Shown: positions 8,748 through 16,742, counted from the first letter of the stretch. The stretch: 43,646 bases of DNA from an uncultured Pseudomonadota bacterium (GCA_903844665.1 CAIMUS010000244.1:1-43646); one strand, 5' to 3'. Numbers and translations are program-made. The notes: generated from the letters alone by a model not told the origin.

Positions 8748-9749
8748 CTATTCCGGCTTCGATGCGAACAGGTTGAGCCCCAGGCACTCGGACAGATACT
8801 TGGTCACGCGCTGGCCCTTGATGCTGTTGCCGGCGCCGTCGAGCAGCGGGGAGAACGTGCCGAGCCCGCCCTTCCCCGGCGATACGGTGACGATCCCGCC
8901 GCTCACCCCGCTCTTGCCGGGCAGGCCGATCTCGTACAGCCAGTCGCCGGAGCGCTCGTACAGTCCGGCGGTTACCAGCACGGCGAGCACGCGCTTGGCG
9001 ATGGTGGCGTCGACCACGCGCTCCTTCGTGAGCGGATTCACGCCACCGTCGGCGAAGGTGGCGCCCATCACCGCGAGGTCCTTGACCGTCACGTTCAGCG
9101 AGCACTGTTTCGTGTAGACGTCGGTCGCCTCGAGGGCGTCGAAATATAGGCGGCCGTAGCCTTCAAGAAGCTTGGCGATGCCGCGGTTGCGCAAGTTCGT
9201 CGCCGCTTCCGACTCGTACACCTCCGCGTCGAGCGAGAGCTTGCGGCCCGCGAAGCGGGACAACCCGTCCTGAATGAACCGCCATTTGGCTTCGGCCGTC
9301 TCGCCCGGCGCCAGGCTGGTGGTGGCGATGGCCCCGGCATTCACCATCGGGTTCATGGTCCGATCCTCGTTCAGCTCGATCGCCATCACCGAGTTGAACG
9401 GCAGTCCCGTGGCATTCACCCCGATTTTCCTGCGCGCTTCCTCGCTGCCCACGGCCTGGCAAACGAGAGCGAACACGAACGGCTTCGACACACTCTGGAT
9501 CGAGAACTCATGTGCCGCGTCCCCCACGGAAAAGACGCCGCCTCCGGTCCCGACCACGCACACGCCGAACAGTTCGCGAGGCGTGCGGGCCAGGGCCGGG
9601 ATGTAGTCCGCGACTTTCCCTTCATCGAGGGACTTGTAGCGCTCGTACGCCGCGGCAACCAGTGCTGCGACCTCCTCGTCCGGCGGTAGATGGCCGGTCG
9701 AGACCCGGGAAAGTGCGGTCGCCTCATCGATCTCGAGTTGCGTGTACAT
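8748..9749 (-). CDS. glsA: Glutaminase
   Basis: A 333-residue serine-dependent beta-lactamase-like glutaminase (glutamine to glutamate plus ammonia). The catalytic SxxK pair is S86 and K89 in FSIQSVSKPFVFAL. The family strings GLPFNSVMAIE, NPMVNAGAIATTSL, NRGIAKLLEGYG, YTKQCSLNVTVKDLAVMGATFADGG and GKSGVSGGIVTVSPGKGGLGTFSP follow in order. It is slightly longer than the usual ~310 residues because of a ~20-residue N-terminal extension. The ATG at 9747-9749 has an AAGGA about 8 nt upstream and a strong sigma70 promoter behind it, so it is the first gene of the operon with the MFS transporter and asparaginase. Confidence 0.96.
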   Translation of the reverse strand: MYTQLEIDEATALSRVSTGHLPPDEEVAALVAAAYERYKSLDEGKVADYIPALARTPRELFGVCVVGTGGGVFSVGDAAHEFSIQSVSKPFVFALVCQAVGSEEARRKIGVNATGLPFNSVMAIELNEDRTMNPMVNAGAIATTSLAPGETAEAKWRFIQDGLSRFAGRKLSLDAEVYESEAATNLRNRGIAKLLEGYGRLYFDALEATDVYTKQCSLNVTVKDLAVMGATFADGGVNPLTKERVVDATIAKRVLAVLVTAGLYERSGDWLYEIGLPGKSGVSGGIVTVSPGKGGLGTFSPLLDGAGNSIKGQRVTKYLSECLGLNLFASKPE

Positions 9750-9798
9750 ATCGTGTTCCTTCGCTGCTACTCAAAAGATTAGGAATTTTGATGGTCAT

Positions 9799-9843
9799 TT
9801 TATAGCATGGGAATCCTGATGGGTCAATCGATGCTATGCTATA
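9799..9843 (-). promoter_or_regulatory. Sigma70 promoter of the glsA operon inside an inverted repeat
   Basis: On the minus strand TTGACC (-35, 9822-9827) is followed by exactly 17 nt and TATAAA (-10, 9799-9804), about 50 bp before the glsA ATG. TATAGCAT (9801-9808) and its exact complement ATGCTATA (9836-9843) bracket the promoter, one arm over the -10 and the other just upstream of the -35. This arrangement fits a repressor or activator site; the regulator is unknown. Confidence 0.72.
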
Positions 9844-9846
9844 ATC

Positions 9847-9979
9847 TTACCACTTATCAGTTTGCTTCCAACCCTGGGATCACACCATTTCAGCCGATTT
9901 CATGCAGTTTAAAATCAAATACTTAGTGTCACTTTCGGAAGCGTTAACTCTACGATTTCCTAAACTGATAGGTGGTAAG
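9847..9979. repeat. Inverted repeat with 18-bp arms, MITE-like
   Basis: CTTACCACTTATCAGTTT (9847-9864) is the inverse of AAACTGATAGGTGGTAAG (9962-9979) with one mismatch. The ~97 bp between the arms holds no reading frame. It directly abuts the next element, so this stretch looks like stacked insertions or a large regulatory hairpin between glsA and the gene at 10139. Confidence 0.6.
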
Positions 9980-10113
9980 TCCTATATCCAGGGCTTTAAA
10001 GGTGCCAAGAATAACCTATTGATTATTTTATGAAAAATTTTGGTGCAGTGCACAAAACAGCGTTGTAACCTATTGATTTATATAGACCACCTTTAAAGCC
10101 CTGGTCCTATATC
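9979..10113. mobile_element. 115-bp MITE-like element with probable target duplication
   Basis: Perfect 16-bp terminal inverted repeats, CAGGGCTTTAAAGGTG (9989-10004) and CACCTTTAAAGCCCTG (10088-10103), are flanked by a 10-bp direct repeat, GTCCTATATC (9979-9988 and 10104-10113), as expected for a target-site duplication. The interior is AT-rich, has no reading frame, and carries a 13-bp direct repeat TAACCTATTGATT (10012-10024 and 10066-10078). The parent transposase is not in the window. IS4-like elements make duplications of this length, but that assignment is a guess. Confidence 0.72.
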
Positions 10114-10138
10114 CTACGATTCCTATCAAGGTAAACTC

Positions 10139-10687
10139 ATGCGCCTTCCCAGATCCTTGCAGTTTTTTGCCGCCACGCTGTTACTGCTGACCCAGCTGTT
10201 TTCCCCCCTGTACGCGGAAACGTTCTCCTATCCCGACAAAAGCCCCAAATTCACTCTGCAGGTGCCTCCCAACTGGAAGATCGACAGAATCAAGGAAGAC
10301 AAGGAAGAAAGCGTCACCTTCACTTCACCCAGCGGCGCCATCAAGTCGGTGTTGAAGACCACCATCGGTGATGCCGACAGTGCGGTTAATGTACTGGTGG
10401 CGGAAACCGAAGTGGTCCTTAAATACGATGTGAAAAACCCGGTTCTCATGGAGGTCGGCCCACTTAAATTCGTACCTGTTATTAATTTCAACAATATGAA
10501 ATCAGCCACGCAATTGAATGCCAAGGGGCTGAGCCCCAAGGATGGCAAGCCGGTCCTTGCATACTTCGTGATATTCAGCCAGAACCGACAATTCTGGGGG
10601 TTGTTTTACAGCGTCTATCCAGACAGCGCCTCCAAGCAGGAACAGGACGAATTCCACAAAATGGTAGGTTCTATTACTGCGTCCTAA
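10139..10687 (+). CDS. Small exported protein of unknown function
   Basis: A 182-residue protein with a clear Sec signal peptide (about residues 1-26, cleavage after LYAE-type site). The mature part begins FSYPDKSPKFTLQVPPNWKI, the kind of lead seen in small PsbP/DUF1795-like exported domains that start with a strand and a conserved Pro-Asn-Trp. It continues as mixed alpha/beta with no Cys and no catalytic motif. The C-terminus is VYPDSASKQEQDEFHKMVGSI. It lies just downstream of the MITE-like element, with an AAGG-type SD before the ATG, and converges on bioF with a 5-bp gap. Function not recognised; the family resemblance is weak. Confidence 0.75.
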   Translation: MRLPRSLQFFAATLLLLTQLFSPLYAETFSYPDKSPKFTLQVPPNWKIDRIKEDKEESVTFTSPSGAIKSVLKTTIGDADSAVNVLVAETEVVLKYDVKNPVLMEVGPLKFVPVINFNNMKSATQLNAKGLSPKDGKPVLAYFVIFSQNRQFWGLFYSVYPDSASKQEQDEFHKMVGSITAS

Positions 10688-10692
10688 AGGCT

Positions 10693-11868
10693 TTACAGGC
10701 TGTCAGTGGGGAGCGGGCGCGCCAGCACGCTTGCCAGCGCGTCCAGCAGGCGATCCACCTGCTGTTCACTATGGGCGGCTGAAAAGGTGATGCGCAGGCG
10801 GGCGGTTCCGACCGGTACGGTAGGAGGGCGAATAGCGCCGATCAGGATGCCCCGTTCCCGCAGGGCTTCGCTCAAAGCGACCGCCCGACCGGAGTCACCG
10901 ACCAGCAATGGCTGAATCGGGGTCCACGATTCCAGCAAGGACAAGCCCAGTTGCCCGGCTCCGGCGCGAAACCGCCGCACCAGGGCGCGCAGCTTCTCCC
11001 GCCGCCATTCCTCTTGCCGCGCCAGCCGCAGGCTGACCCGGGTCGCCGCCGCCAGGGCCGGCGGCGCGGCGGTGGTAAAAATATAGGTACGCGCCTTCTG
11101 AATCAGAGTCTCGATCAGTTCTTCACCACCGGCCACAAAAGCGCCGGCGACGCCGAACGCCTTGCCCAGGGTGCCGATCACGACAGGCGCTTCCGCCAGA
11201 CCCAGCCCGTAATGGTCCAGGCTGCCCTTGCCTTCCCGGCCGATGACGCCGAAACCGTGGGCATCGTCCACCATCAGCCAGGCGCCGTGTTCGCGGGCGA
11301 TGGCGGCCAGTGCCGGCAGCGGCGCCAGATCGCCATCCATGCTGAAAACCCCATCCGTCGCGATCAGTGCCTCGCCACCTTCCCGGCCCACCAGTCGCTG
11401 CGCCAGCGCCTGGGCATCGGCATGGACATAGCGCCGCAGGCGTGCGCCGGAAAGCAGGCCGCCATCCAGCAGGGACGCATGGTTTAGGCGGTCTTCATAC
11501 ACCGTATCGCCACGCTCCAGCAGGGCGGCCACCACCCCCAGATTAGCCATATAACCGGTCGAAAACAGCAGCGCCCTGGGCCGGTCGGTGAATTCCGCCA
11601 GTTCCTCTTCCAGCGCATGATGTTCATGGCTATGGCCGTTGACCAGATGCGCCGCGCCGCTGCCCACGCCGTAGCGCCCGGCGGCAGTCTGCAAGGCGCG
11701 GATCAGTTCGGGATGATTGGCCAGGCCCAGATAATCGTTGCTGCAAAAGGCAAGATAGCGGTGGCCGTCAATGGCGACCTCCGCGCCCTGCGGACCGGTC
11801 AGCACCCGGCGGGACCGATACAGGTTTTGCGCCCGCAGTTGTTGCAGTTGTATGGAAAGATCTTTCAT
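10693..11868 (-). CDS. bioF: 8-amino-7-oxononanoate synthase
   Basis: A PLP-dependent alpha-oxoamine synthase of 391 residues from [18 protein letters not shown]. It condenses pimeloyl-ACP (or CoA) with L-alanine in biotin synthesis. The fold signatures are present: [62 protein letters not shown] and [17 protein letters not shown], the last holding the PLP-binding Lys. I chose ATG 11866-11868 over an upstream in-frame ATG (11952) because homologues start here and the extra 28 residues come from a REP-like repeat. There is no good SD, and a GC-rich hairpin (11880-11898) lies just upstream, so translation may be weak or coupled. It follows bioB on the same strand. Confidence 0.95.
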   Translation of the reverse strand: MKDLSIQLQQLRAQNLYRSRRVLTGPQGAEVAIDGHRYLAFCSNDYLGLANHPELIRALQTAAGRYGVGSGAAHLVNGHSHEHHALEEELAEFTDRPRALLFSTGYMANLGVVAALLERGDTVYEDRLNHASLLDGGLLSGARLRRYVHADAQALAQRLVGREGGEALIATDGVFSMDGDLAPLPALAAIAREHGAWLMVDDAHGFGVIGREGKGSLDHYGLGLAEAPVVIGTLGKAFGVAGAFVAGGEELIETLIQKARTYIFTTAAPPALAAATRVSLRLARQEEWRREKLRALVRRFRAGAGQLGLSLLESWTPIQPLLVGDSGRAVALSEALRERGILIGAIRPPTVPVGTARLRITFSAAHSEQQVDRLLDALASVLARPLPTDSL

Positions 11869-11879
11869 AGTCAATGTGG

Positions 11880-11993
11880 CGCCGGCATTCTGCCGGCGGG
11901 CAGTCAGACCTGTAGGAGCGGCGCCCCGCCGCGATGGGCCGGCGCATGCCACTGCCCCAGCTTAGCATCGCGGCGAGGGCGCCGCTCCTACAG
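11880..11993. repeat. REP-like palindromes between bioB and bioF
   Basis: Two hairpins fill the bioB-bioF gap. The first is CGCCGGC 11880-11886 with GCCGGCG 11892-11898. The second is a long imperfect one: CTGTAGGAGCGGCGCC... (11910-11936) with its complement ending GGCGCCGCTCCTACAG (11966-11993). The TGTAGGAGCGGC lead is common in REP/BIME sequences of gammaproteobacteria. A relative of the first hairpin recurs at 29859-29912. Confidence 0.72.
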
Positions 11994-12006
11994 CACAGGG
12001 AGTCCT

Positions 12007-13047
12007 TCAAGCACTGGCGGGCAACTCAGCCGCGCCGCAACGGCAGGCGCGCATCTCCAATTCCCCCGCCTCTTCCTGCACTTTCTCCTTATGCAGCGGC
12101 CTGATGCCCAATCGCTGGAACAATTCGCGATCGTGGTCGGCTTCCGGGTTCCCTGTCGTCAGCAACTTTTCCCCATAGAAAATGGAGTTGGCGCCGGCAA
12201 AATAACACCATGCCTGCAATTCGTCACTCATTGCGCTGCGCCCCGCGGACAGGCGCACGTAGGAGCCGGGCAGCATGATCCGGGCCACGGCGACCGTGCG
12301 CACGAATTCCAGGCCGTCCAATCGATCGACGCCGTACAGCGGAGTGCCTTCCACCTGCACCAGCCTATTGATAGGCACGCTTTCGGGATGCTTGGGCAGA
12401 TTGGCCAGCGCCACCAGCAGACCGGCGCGGTCGCGCCGGTCTTCGCCCATGCCGACGATGCCGCCGCAACAGACGCTGAGGCCGGCGGCGCGCACATGCT
12501 CCAGCGTATCCAACCGATCCTGATAGGTCCGGGTGGTGATGATGTTGCCGTAAAACTCGGGCGAGGTATCCAGATTATGGTTGTAATAATCCAGTCCGGC
12601 TTCCTTGAGCCGCCGGGCCTGCCGATCGGTCAGCATCCCCAAAGTCAGGCAGGTTTCCAGGCCGATGGCTTTGACCCCTTGCACCATTTCGACCACCTGA
12701 TCCAGATCTCGGTCCTTGGGACTGCGCCAGGCGGCGCCCATACAGAAGCGGGTGGCGCCGCTGCTCCGGGCGCGGCGCGCCGCCGCCAGCACATCTTCCA
12801 GCGGCAACAGGCGTTCCCGCTCCAGGCCGGTATCGTAGCGCACGCTCTGCGGGCAATAGGCGCAGTCTTCCGGACAGGCGCCGGTTTTAATGCTCAGCAG
12901 CGTGCTCAGTTGTACGGCGTTGGGATCGAAATTCGCCCGATGCACGCCATGGGCCTGGAACAGCAAGTCATTGAAAGGCAGATCGAACAGGGAGACGGCT
13001 TCCGCCAAGATCCAATCGTGGCGCAGGGAAGCGAAGGTTGTGCTCAT
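12007..13047 (-). CDS. bioB: Biotin synthase
   Basis: A 346-residue radical SAM enzyme that inserts sulfur into dethiobiotin; the length is the same as in E. coli. The SAM [4Fe-4S] motif is [10 protein letters not shown] with C58, C62 and C65. [18 protein letters not shown] precedes it in slightly altered form ([16 protein letters not shown]). [10 protein letters not shown] and the Arg/Asn residues of the second cluster region ([16 protein letters not shown]) follow. The C-terminus after GIRPL is an unconserved ~35-residue tail with several Cys. Its start overlaps the stop of the small membrane protein gene by 4 bp (ATGA), indicating translational coupling. bioF follows after a REP-containing gap. 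Confidence 0.97.
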   Translation of the reverse strand: MSTTFASLRHDWILAEAVSLFDLPFNDLLFQAHGVHRANFDPNAVQLSTLLSIKTGACPEDCAYCPQSVRYDTGLERERLLPLEDVLAAARRARSSGATRFCMGAAWRSPKDRDLDQVVEMVQGVKAIGLETCLTLGMLTDRQARRLKEAGLDYYNHNLDTSPEFYGNIITTRTYQDRLDTLEHVRAAGLSVCCGGIVGMGEDRRDRAGLLVALANLPKHPESVPINRLVQVEGTPLYGVDRLDGLEFVRTVAVARIMLPGSYVRLSAGRSAMSDELQAWCYFAGANSIFYGEKLLTTGNPEADHDRELFQRLGIRPLHKEKVQEEAGELEMRACRCGAAELPASA

Positions 13048-13448
13048 AACGTCACTCCGCTCTCGTCAATGGGAATATCCAGCCATTCGTCCTGGTAAAT
13101 CCGGATCAACTCCCGAATCGACCAGGGGACGATGATCAGGGCCGCCAGTATCCAGGCCAGCAGGTAATAATTCCAGCCGTCACTGGGGATCAGGGTGGCG
13201 ATGACCACGAAAACGCCGCTGATACTATAGAACACGGTGGCCGCCCGTTGGGTGTAATGGCCCACCTTGGGATTGGGATGGTGGCGGTTCATGGCATACA
13301 CCAGCATCGAGGCGCCACACCATAAGATGATCACCGGGACGAAAACGATGGCAAAGATATTGCCCAAATGCATCAGCGTGGCGGCGGTACGGGCAGAGGA
13401 ACCGCGCGCGATGCGGCCGATGGGGGTCGATTCGGATTGTTCCAACAT
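13044..13448 (-). CDS. Small membrane protein upstream of bioB
   Basis: A 134-residue protein from [16 protein letters not shown] (an in-frame ATG at 13514 would add 22 residues and cannot be excluded). Hydrophobic segments lie at about residues 27-50, 70-90 and 95-112. The first contains [18 protein letters not shown] and is followed by a basic loop ([16 protein letters not shown]), resembling DUF4870-type small membrane proteins, though I do not claim that family. It ends with an acidic tail [15 protein letters not shown]. The stop codon overlaps the bioB start by 4 bp, so expression is coupled to biotin synthase. A role in biotin metabolism is not indicated by sequence. Confidence 0.75.
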   Translation of the reverse strand: MLEQSESTPIGRIARGSSARTAATLMHLGNIFAIVFVPVIILWCGASMLVYAMNRHHPNPKVGHYTQRAATVFYSISGVFVVIATLIPSDGWNYYLLAWILAALIIVPWSIRELIRIYQDEWLDIPIDESGVTL

Positions 13449-13521
13449 GTTGGCGGGAGACCTGTCGGGTGAAAAAAAACCAGGGGCGATGTGATACGGC
13501 GCCTGGATAGACAATAATAAT

Positions 13522-13675
13522 CTAGGATAGTAAACTCAGCCTGAACGATACCTTATTCTATCGCTTCAAGGGCGCTCACGTCCCAGGTTGAGGTAGCAGT
13601 TCACTGGTTTTTAGACCTCTTTACGAGGAAATAACCACAGTCATACTGGTTCTCCAACCGAGTTTACCATGCTAG
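13522..13675. repeat. Imperfect inverted repeat upstream of the IS1182 fragment
   Basis: CTAGGATAGTAAACTC (13522-13537) pairs with GAGTTTACCATGCTAG (13660-13675) with two mismatches. It occupies the gap between the small membrane protein gene and the transposase fragment, and could be a further MITE-like remnant or an old IS end. Confidence 0.35.
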
Positions 13676-13727
13676 GAGTTTGTCTGACTTGCCCAGCATA
13701 ATGAGGTAAGATGACCTAACGTACCTG

Positions 13728-14148
13728 ATGAGCCTGGCGATGAGCAACCAATTTATCCCCATAGAACGTGACCAGCCGGTGGTGATCCCGGTGCAGGAGT
13801 GGCTGGCAGAGGATCATCTGGCGCGCTTCATTGTCGAGATCGTGGAGAGTCTGGATGTCACCCCGCTGGAAGCGGCGTACCGTGGTGGCGGCTCGGCGCC
13901 CTATCCACCGAAGATGATGCTGGCGCTGTTGTTTTATGGCTATGCCACTGGCATCTTCTCCAGCCGGGCGTTGGAGCAGGCCACCTATGAACTGATCCCG
14001 GTGATCTATATCACCGGTAACACCCACCCGGATCATAACAGCATCAATACGTTCCGGAAGCGGTTTCTGGGGGAACTGAAGGGCGTGTTTGTGCAGATTT
14101 TGCTGCGGGCGTATGCGCTGGGGGTGTTGCAGTTAGGCAAGCTGACTG
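13728..14148 (+). mobile_element. IS1182-type transposase, N-terminal fragment
   Basis: The first ~140 codons match the N-terminal part of IS1182-family transposases: VQEWLAEDHLARFIVEIVE, then [44 protein letters not shown] and [19 protein letters not shown]. Full enzymes have about 450-550 residues and continue with a DGT motif of the DDE domain right here. Instead, the sequence switches at about 14144-14150 to unrelated DNA that codes, in another frame, for a glycosyltransferase tail. The frame continues nominally to 14312, but those residues are nonsense. The element is inactive. Confidence 0.85.
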
Positions 14149-14383
14149 CCCTTGCGTTGCGACGGACTGCCCGAGTGGCCCCAGCGAGATTCTCGACGAA
14201 GGGCGCTATGGCCGATTGGCGCCGGTGGGCGATGCCGCCATGGCCGACGCGATCGTTCAGTCGCTCGACGCCCCACCGGATCGAGAGCACCTTCCCTGGG
14301 GTATCCACTTAAGCCGGGACACCTTAGCCAGTTGTAGGGTGGGCAGCTTGTCTGCCCACGCCGGTTGTCTGGGTAAAAGCTAA
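14147..14383 (+). pseudogene. C-terminal remnant of a GT4-type glycosyltransferase
   Basis: In the frame reading GAC at 14165-14167, the codons give [20 protein letters not shown], then [26 protein letters not shown]. This is the donor-binding end of group 1/GT4 glycosyltransferases ([24 protein letters not shown]). It begins exactly where the IS1182 transposase sequence stops and runs into a REP-like repeat at 14335, reaching a stop at 14381-14383. Only ~55 recognisable residues of an expected ~370 remain, so it is a pseudogene fragment left by recombination or IS-mediated deletion. Confidence 0.68.
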
Positions 14384-14409
14384 GGTGGGCAGCCAAGCTG
14401 CCCACCCTA
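14335..14409. repeat. REP-like inverted repeat
   Basis: TAGGGTGGGCAGCTTG (14335-14350) is perfectly complementary to CAAGCTGCCCACCCTA (14394-14409), with a GTCTGCCCACGCCGGTTG-containing centre. It lies between the glycosyltransferase remnant and the 3' end of the gene at 14427, for which it may act as a terminator. Confidence 0.75.
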
Positions 14410-14426
14410 TTGAGAGGAAGGAGGGA

Positions 14427-14879
14427 TTAGAACAAGGGGTTGGGATTGACCGTAAACTTCACGCCGCCGCCGCCAATGGAGATTTGGGCGCCTTGCGTAT
14501 CGGTGCTGAGCCTGAGCTCGACACCTTTTCCATTCTTCAGGACGGTATCGCCGCCACCGGCCAGAATCGTCATATTGGCGCCGGCGCCCGCATAGGTACC
14601 GTCGAAATCTGACAGATTCTTAAGGTTATAGACCTTGCCCTTGCCCATGATGCTGGAGAAGCCGACCCCTCCCAGGGACAGGCCGTCCGCCTTAATGGGA
14701 TAGACTTTGCCTTGATAGGTCAGCGTGCCACTACCCCAGCTAAAGCCCACGCCCAAAGCGGCGGAGTTCGCCATGAACTCGATAGTTCCATCGGGTTGCT
14801 CCTCGGCGGCAAAGGCAAAAACACCGACCAGGCTTAAGCTTAATACAGTGACCAGATTGATGATGATGCGACGCATCAA
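14427..14879 (-). CDS. Small exported protein, paralogue of the lipoprotein at 32-523
   Basis: A 150-residue protein with a Sec signal peptide (residues ~1-25, ending VFAFAAEE). The mature domain is glycine-rich and probably all-beta: TYQGKVYPIKADGLSLGGVG, GKVYNLKNLSDFDGTYAGAG and GAQISIGGGGVKFTV. Position by position it follows the same plan as the lipoprotein at the start of the window, but without a lipobox, so this copy would be free in the periplasm. A distant likeness to DUF1134/YSC84-like proteins is possible. Function unknown. It is transcribed toward the REP-like repeat at 14335. Confidence 0.75.
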   Translation of the reverse strand: MMRRIIINLVTVLSLSLVGVFAFAAEEQPDGTIEFMANSAALGVGFSWGSGTLTYQGKVYPIKADGLSLGGVGFSSIMGKGKVYNLKNLSDFDGTYAGAGANMTILAGGGDTVLKNGKGVELRLSTDTQGAQISIGGGGVKFTVNPNPLF

Positions 14880-14982
14880 TTAAATCCTCTTTTGGTTTGT
14901 TGAAAAAGGCATTCACACCATACGAGAATGCCAACCATACTCAATGTGTAGTGTTACACAGGGAATCTTGCGTAAGTCCTGA

Positions 14983-15174
14983 TCAATAGACCTTACGGCA
15001 ATGTTTGACTCCATGGGTCGTGGTACACACGGTTTTAGGCTGCGCGGTAGCTCCACACACCTTTTTGCCATTGACAGAGCGGCACGCCGCGGCGGCGACG
15101 GCTTCCTGGATCGGCAGAGCGAAGGTACCACCGACCAACAGCGCTAACAGGGTAACGTTGACTATCTTTTTCAT
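14983..15174 (-). CDS. Small secreted Cys-containing protein
   Basis: A 63-residue protein from MKKIVNVTLLALLVGG. This start has GAGGAG (15181-15186) at good spacing, better than the in-frame ATG at 15207. The signal peptide ends near EAVAAAA. The mature part is only ~36 residues and basic, with four Cys in the pattern C-x6-C-x8-C-x7-C (ACRSVNGKKVC, TVCTTTHGVKHC), suggesting two disulfides or metal binding. It ends in KVY. No family recognised. It lies between the exported protein gene at 14427 and araC on the same strand. Confidence 0.65.
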   Translation of the reverse strand: MKKIVNVTLLALLVGGTFALPIQEAVAAAACRSVNGKKVCGATAQPKTVCTTTHGVKHCRKVY

Positions 15175-15292
15175 GCCTATCTCCTCGAACGGGGTTGACT
15201 GACTCAAAGGTAGGGTAGGGTAAAAGCTCGATCTTTAACGCTCCCGGCTGGCGCCGGGAATAAAGATTTGATCATAGAGAATTCTTTAGTTC

Positions 15293-15315
15293 TTTTCTTT
15301 ATCATTTCGTGCCAA
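15293..15315 (-). promoter_or_regulatory. Third copy of the AraC-region motif, inverted, over the araC stop
   Basis: TTTATCATTTCGTGCCAA near 15298-15315 is the inverse of the two motif copies upstream of araC, with the same GGCACGAAATGATAAAGAAA core. It includes the TGA stop codon of araC (15302-15304). It could be a remote loop-forming site or the far end of a transposed unit. Confidence 0.5.
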
Positions 15316-16369
15316 GCGCGACAGGATACCGGCCCGCCGACGGGGTGGAGAGGGAAAAATCACCAAGCGCCCATTGGCGACGAAACTGAAGGGGCGAAAC
15401 CCCGGTCCAGCGCCGGAAGGCGCGGGAGAAATTGGCCAGTTCGGTATAGCCCAGTTCGATGGCAATTTCGAGCAGGGGGCGATGCGGCTCTGCCAGCAAC
15501 TGCATCGCCTTCTCGAAGCGGACCTGTTCGACCAGCCGGGAATACGTGAGGTTGGAGGCGGCCAGCCAGCGCTGAAACGTACGAATGCTCACGCCGGCCA
15601 CTTGCGCTGCCAATCCGATATCAGGATATTGTTCCCGTAGCAGCAGGCCAAGTACCTGTCGAACCGAACCGATAAGATCGCCGGCCGGCGCCGAGGCCCA
15701 TAAGTCGGTCTCCATTTCGGAGAGCGCCACCGGCCGCTCGATCCGTTTCTCCAGCGGCAGACTTAACAGGCTTTTTGGAAAAAACAGGGCGGTCGCTTCC
15801 TGGTTGAAAGCCAGTTCGACACCGGCCAGTGGCTCGATCTGGTCCAATCCCGGCGCCGGCTCTGTCTCGAAATGAACCTTCCGGGGTCGCCAGTTCGCTC
15901 CGGCGCCTAAACGGATGAGTTGCAGCAAGCACATGAAGACATAATGATCCGCCTGCTGGCGGCCACGCTCGAGCCCCGCCACATAGCGATGGCACAGTTG
16001 CGCCTGTTCACCTTGAACGTTGAGCCAGATACGCTCGCCCGTATTATGAGCGGCCACCAGCCGGCAGGTTGTGGTGATCGCTTCATAGAGCGTCAGTGAT
16101 CCGCAGATCAAGCGACCAAAGGCGCCCAAGTCTTCGAGCCGTGCCCGTTGCCCGGCGTGCAGGCCGAATAGTGCGATCCCCTGAGAGCGTGCGGCCCGTT
16201 CCAGCAAGTAACAACCCTGGTGCAAGGGGATCAAGCCCTCGGGCTGGTCGCAGGCCGCCATCGGCAGCTTCGCCGCATTCATAAGTCGCTGCACGGGCGC
16301 GCCGATCTCCTGGAGCAAGGCCACGCACGGCAGGAGCGTGCTCACGCGAACCAGCGGTATCGGTCTCAT
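15302..16369 (-). CDS. AraC-family transcriptional regulator
   Basis: A 355-residue regulator. Residues ~20-205 match the N-terminal effector domain found in OruR/Arabinose_bd-type AraC regulators (LLPCVALLQEIGAPVQRLM...). Residues ~245-340 form the double helix-turn-helix: DIGLAAQVAGVSIRTFQRWL, then the second helix pair ending IAIELGYTELANFSRAFRRW and GVSPLQFRRQW. It is divergently transcribed from the OmpA-like lipoprotein gene at 16743, whose downstream neighbours are the sulfatase cluster. Copies of a conserved ~20-bp motif lie in the divergent region and over its own stop codon, so it probably controls itself and the cluster. Effector unknown. Confidence 0.93.
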   Translation of the reverse strand: MRPIPLVRVSTLLPCVALLQEIGAPVQRLMNAAKLPMAACDQPEGLIPLHQGCYLLERAARSQGIALFGLHAGQRARLEDLGAFGRLICGSLTLYEAITTTCRLVAAHNTGERIWLNVQGEQAQLCHRYVAGLERGRQQADHYVFMCLLQLIRLGAGANWRPRKVHFETEPAPGLDQIEPLAGVELAFNQEATALFFPKSLLSLPLEKRIERPVALSEMETDLWASAPAGDLIGSVRQVLGLLLREQYPDIGLAAQVAGVSIRTFQRWLAASNLTYSRLVEQVRFEKAMQLLAEPHRPLLEIAIELGYTELANFSRAFRRWTGVSPLQFRRQWALGDFSLSTPSAGRYPVALGTK

Positions 16370-16742
16370 ACAACCTCCTCAGGCTCCTCTCGGCGGCGGG
16401 CTCTCGGCGGCGGCATTAAGCAAGCCAGGTGATGACCCGGTTTGGCACGAAATGATAAGAAAATTGTAACAGATCATTCAATATTATAGATTCGATTGGA
16501 TGACCTGCTCGCTTTTTTAAAGGGCCGATTCGCCGCCGACGGCATGAAATGATAAAGAAATACTCGGCTGAGTCTGGCAAAATTATTGATTTAAGAAAAG
16601 TTCCAGTTCCAGGGTGTCCTGCCGCTTGAAATCCTGAGCAAAGTGCGCACGGCGCACCCTTGCGCTTGCTTTTCCGGCGGTGGCCTGTGTACTGAGTGTG
16701 ACAACGACCCAACCCCGACCATCGATATTGAGGAGACCAAGA
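16370..16742. promoter_or_regulatory. araC/ompA-like divergent region with two motif copies
   Basis: This 373-bp region separates the divergent araC and lipoprotein genes. GGCACGAAATGATAAGAAAA (16444-16463) and GGCATGAAATGATAAAGAAA (16541-16560) are near-identical direct copies 97 bp apart, a spacing that allows DNA looping by an AraC dimer. Both are in AT-rich DNA against a GC-rich background. GAGGAG (16730-16735) is the SD for the lipoprotein gene. Exact -10/-35 boxes are not clear. Confidence 0.6.

Noticed and set aside
11617-13098. 493-codon plus-strand frame opposite bioB and the bioF start
   Set aside because: Antisense to well-supported bioB and bioF; composition rich in Gln, His and Gly with no domain pattern.
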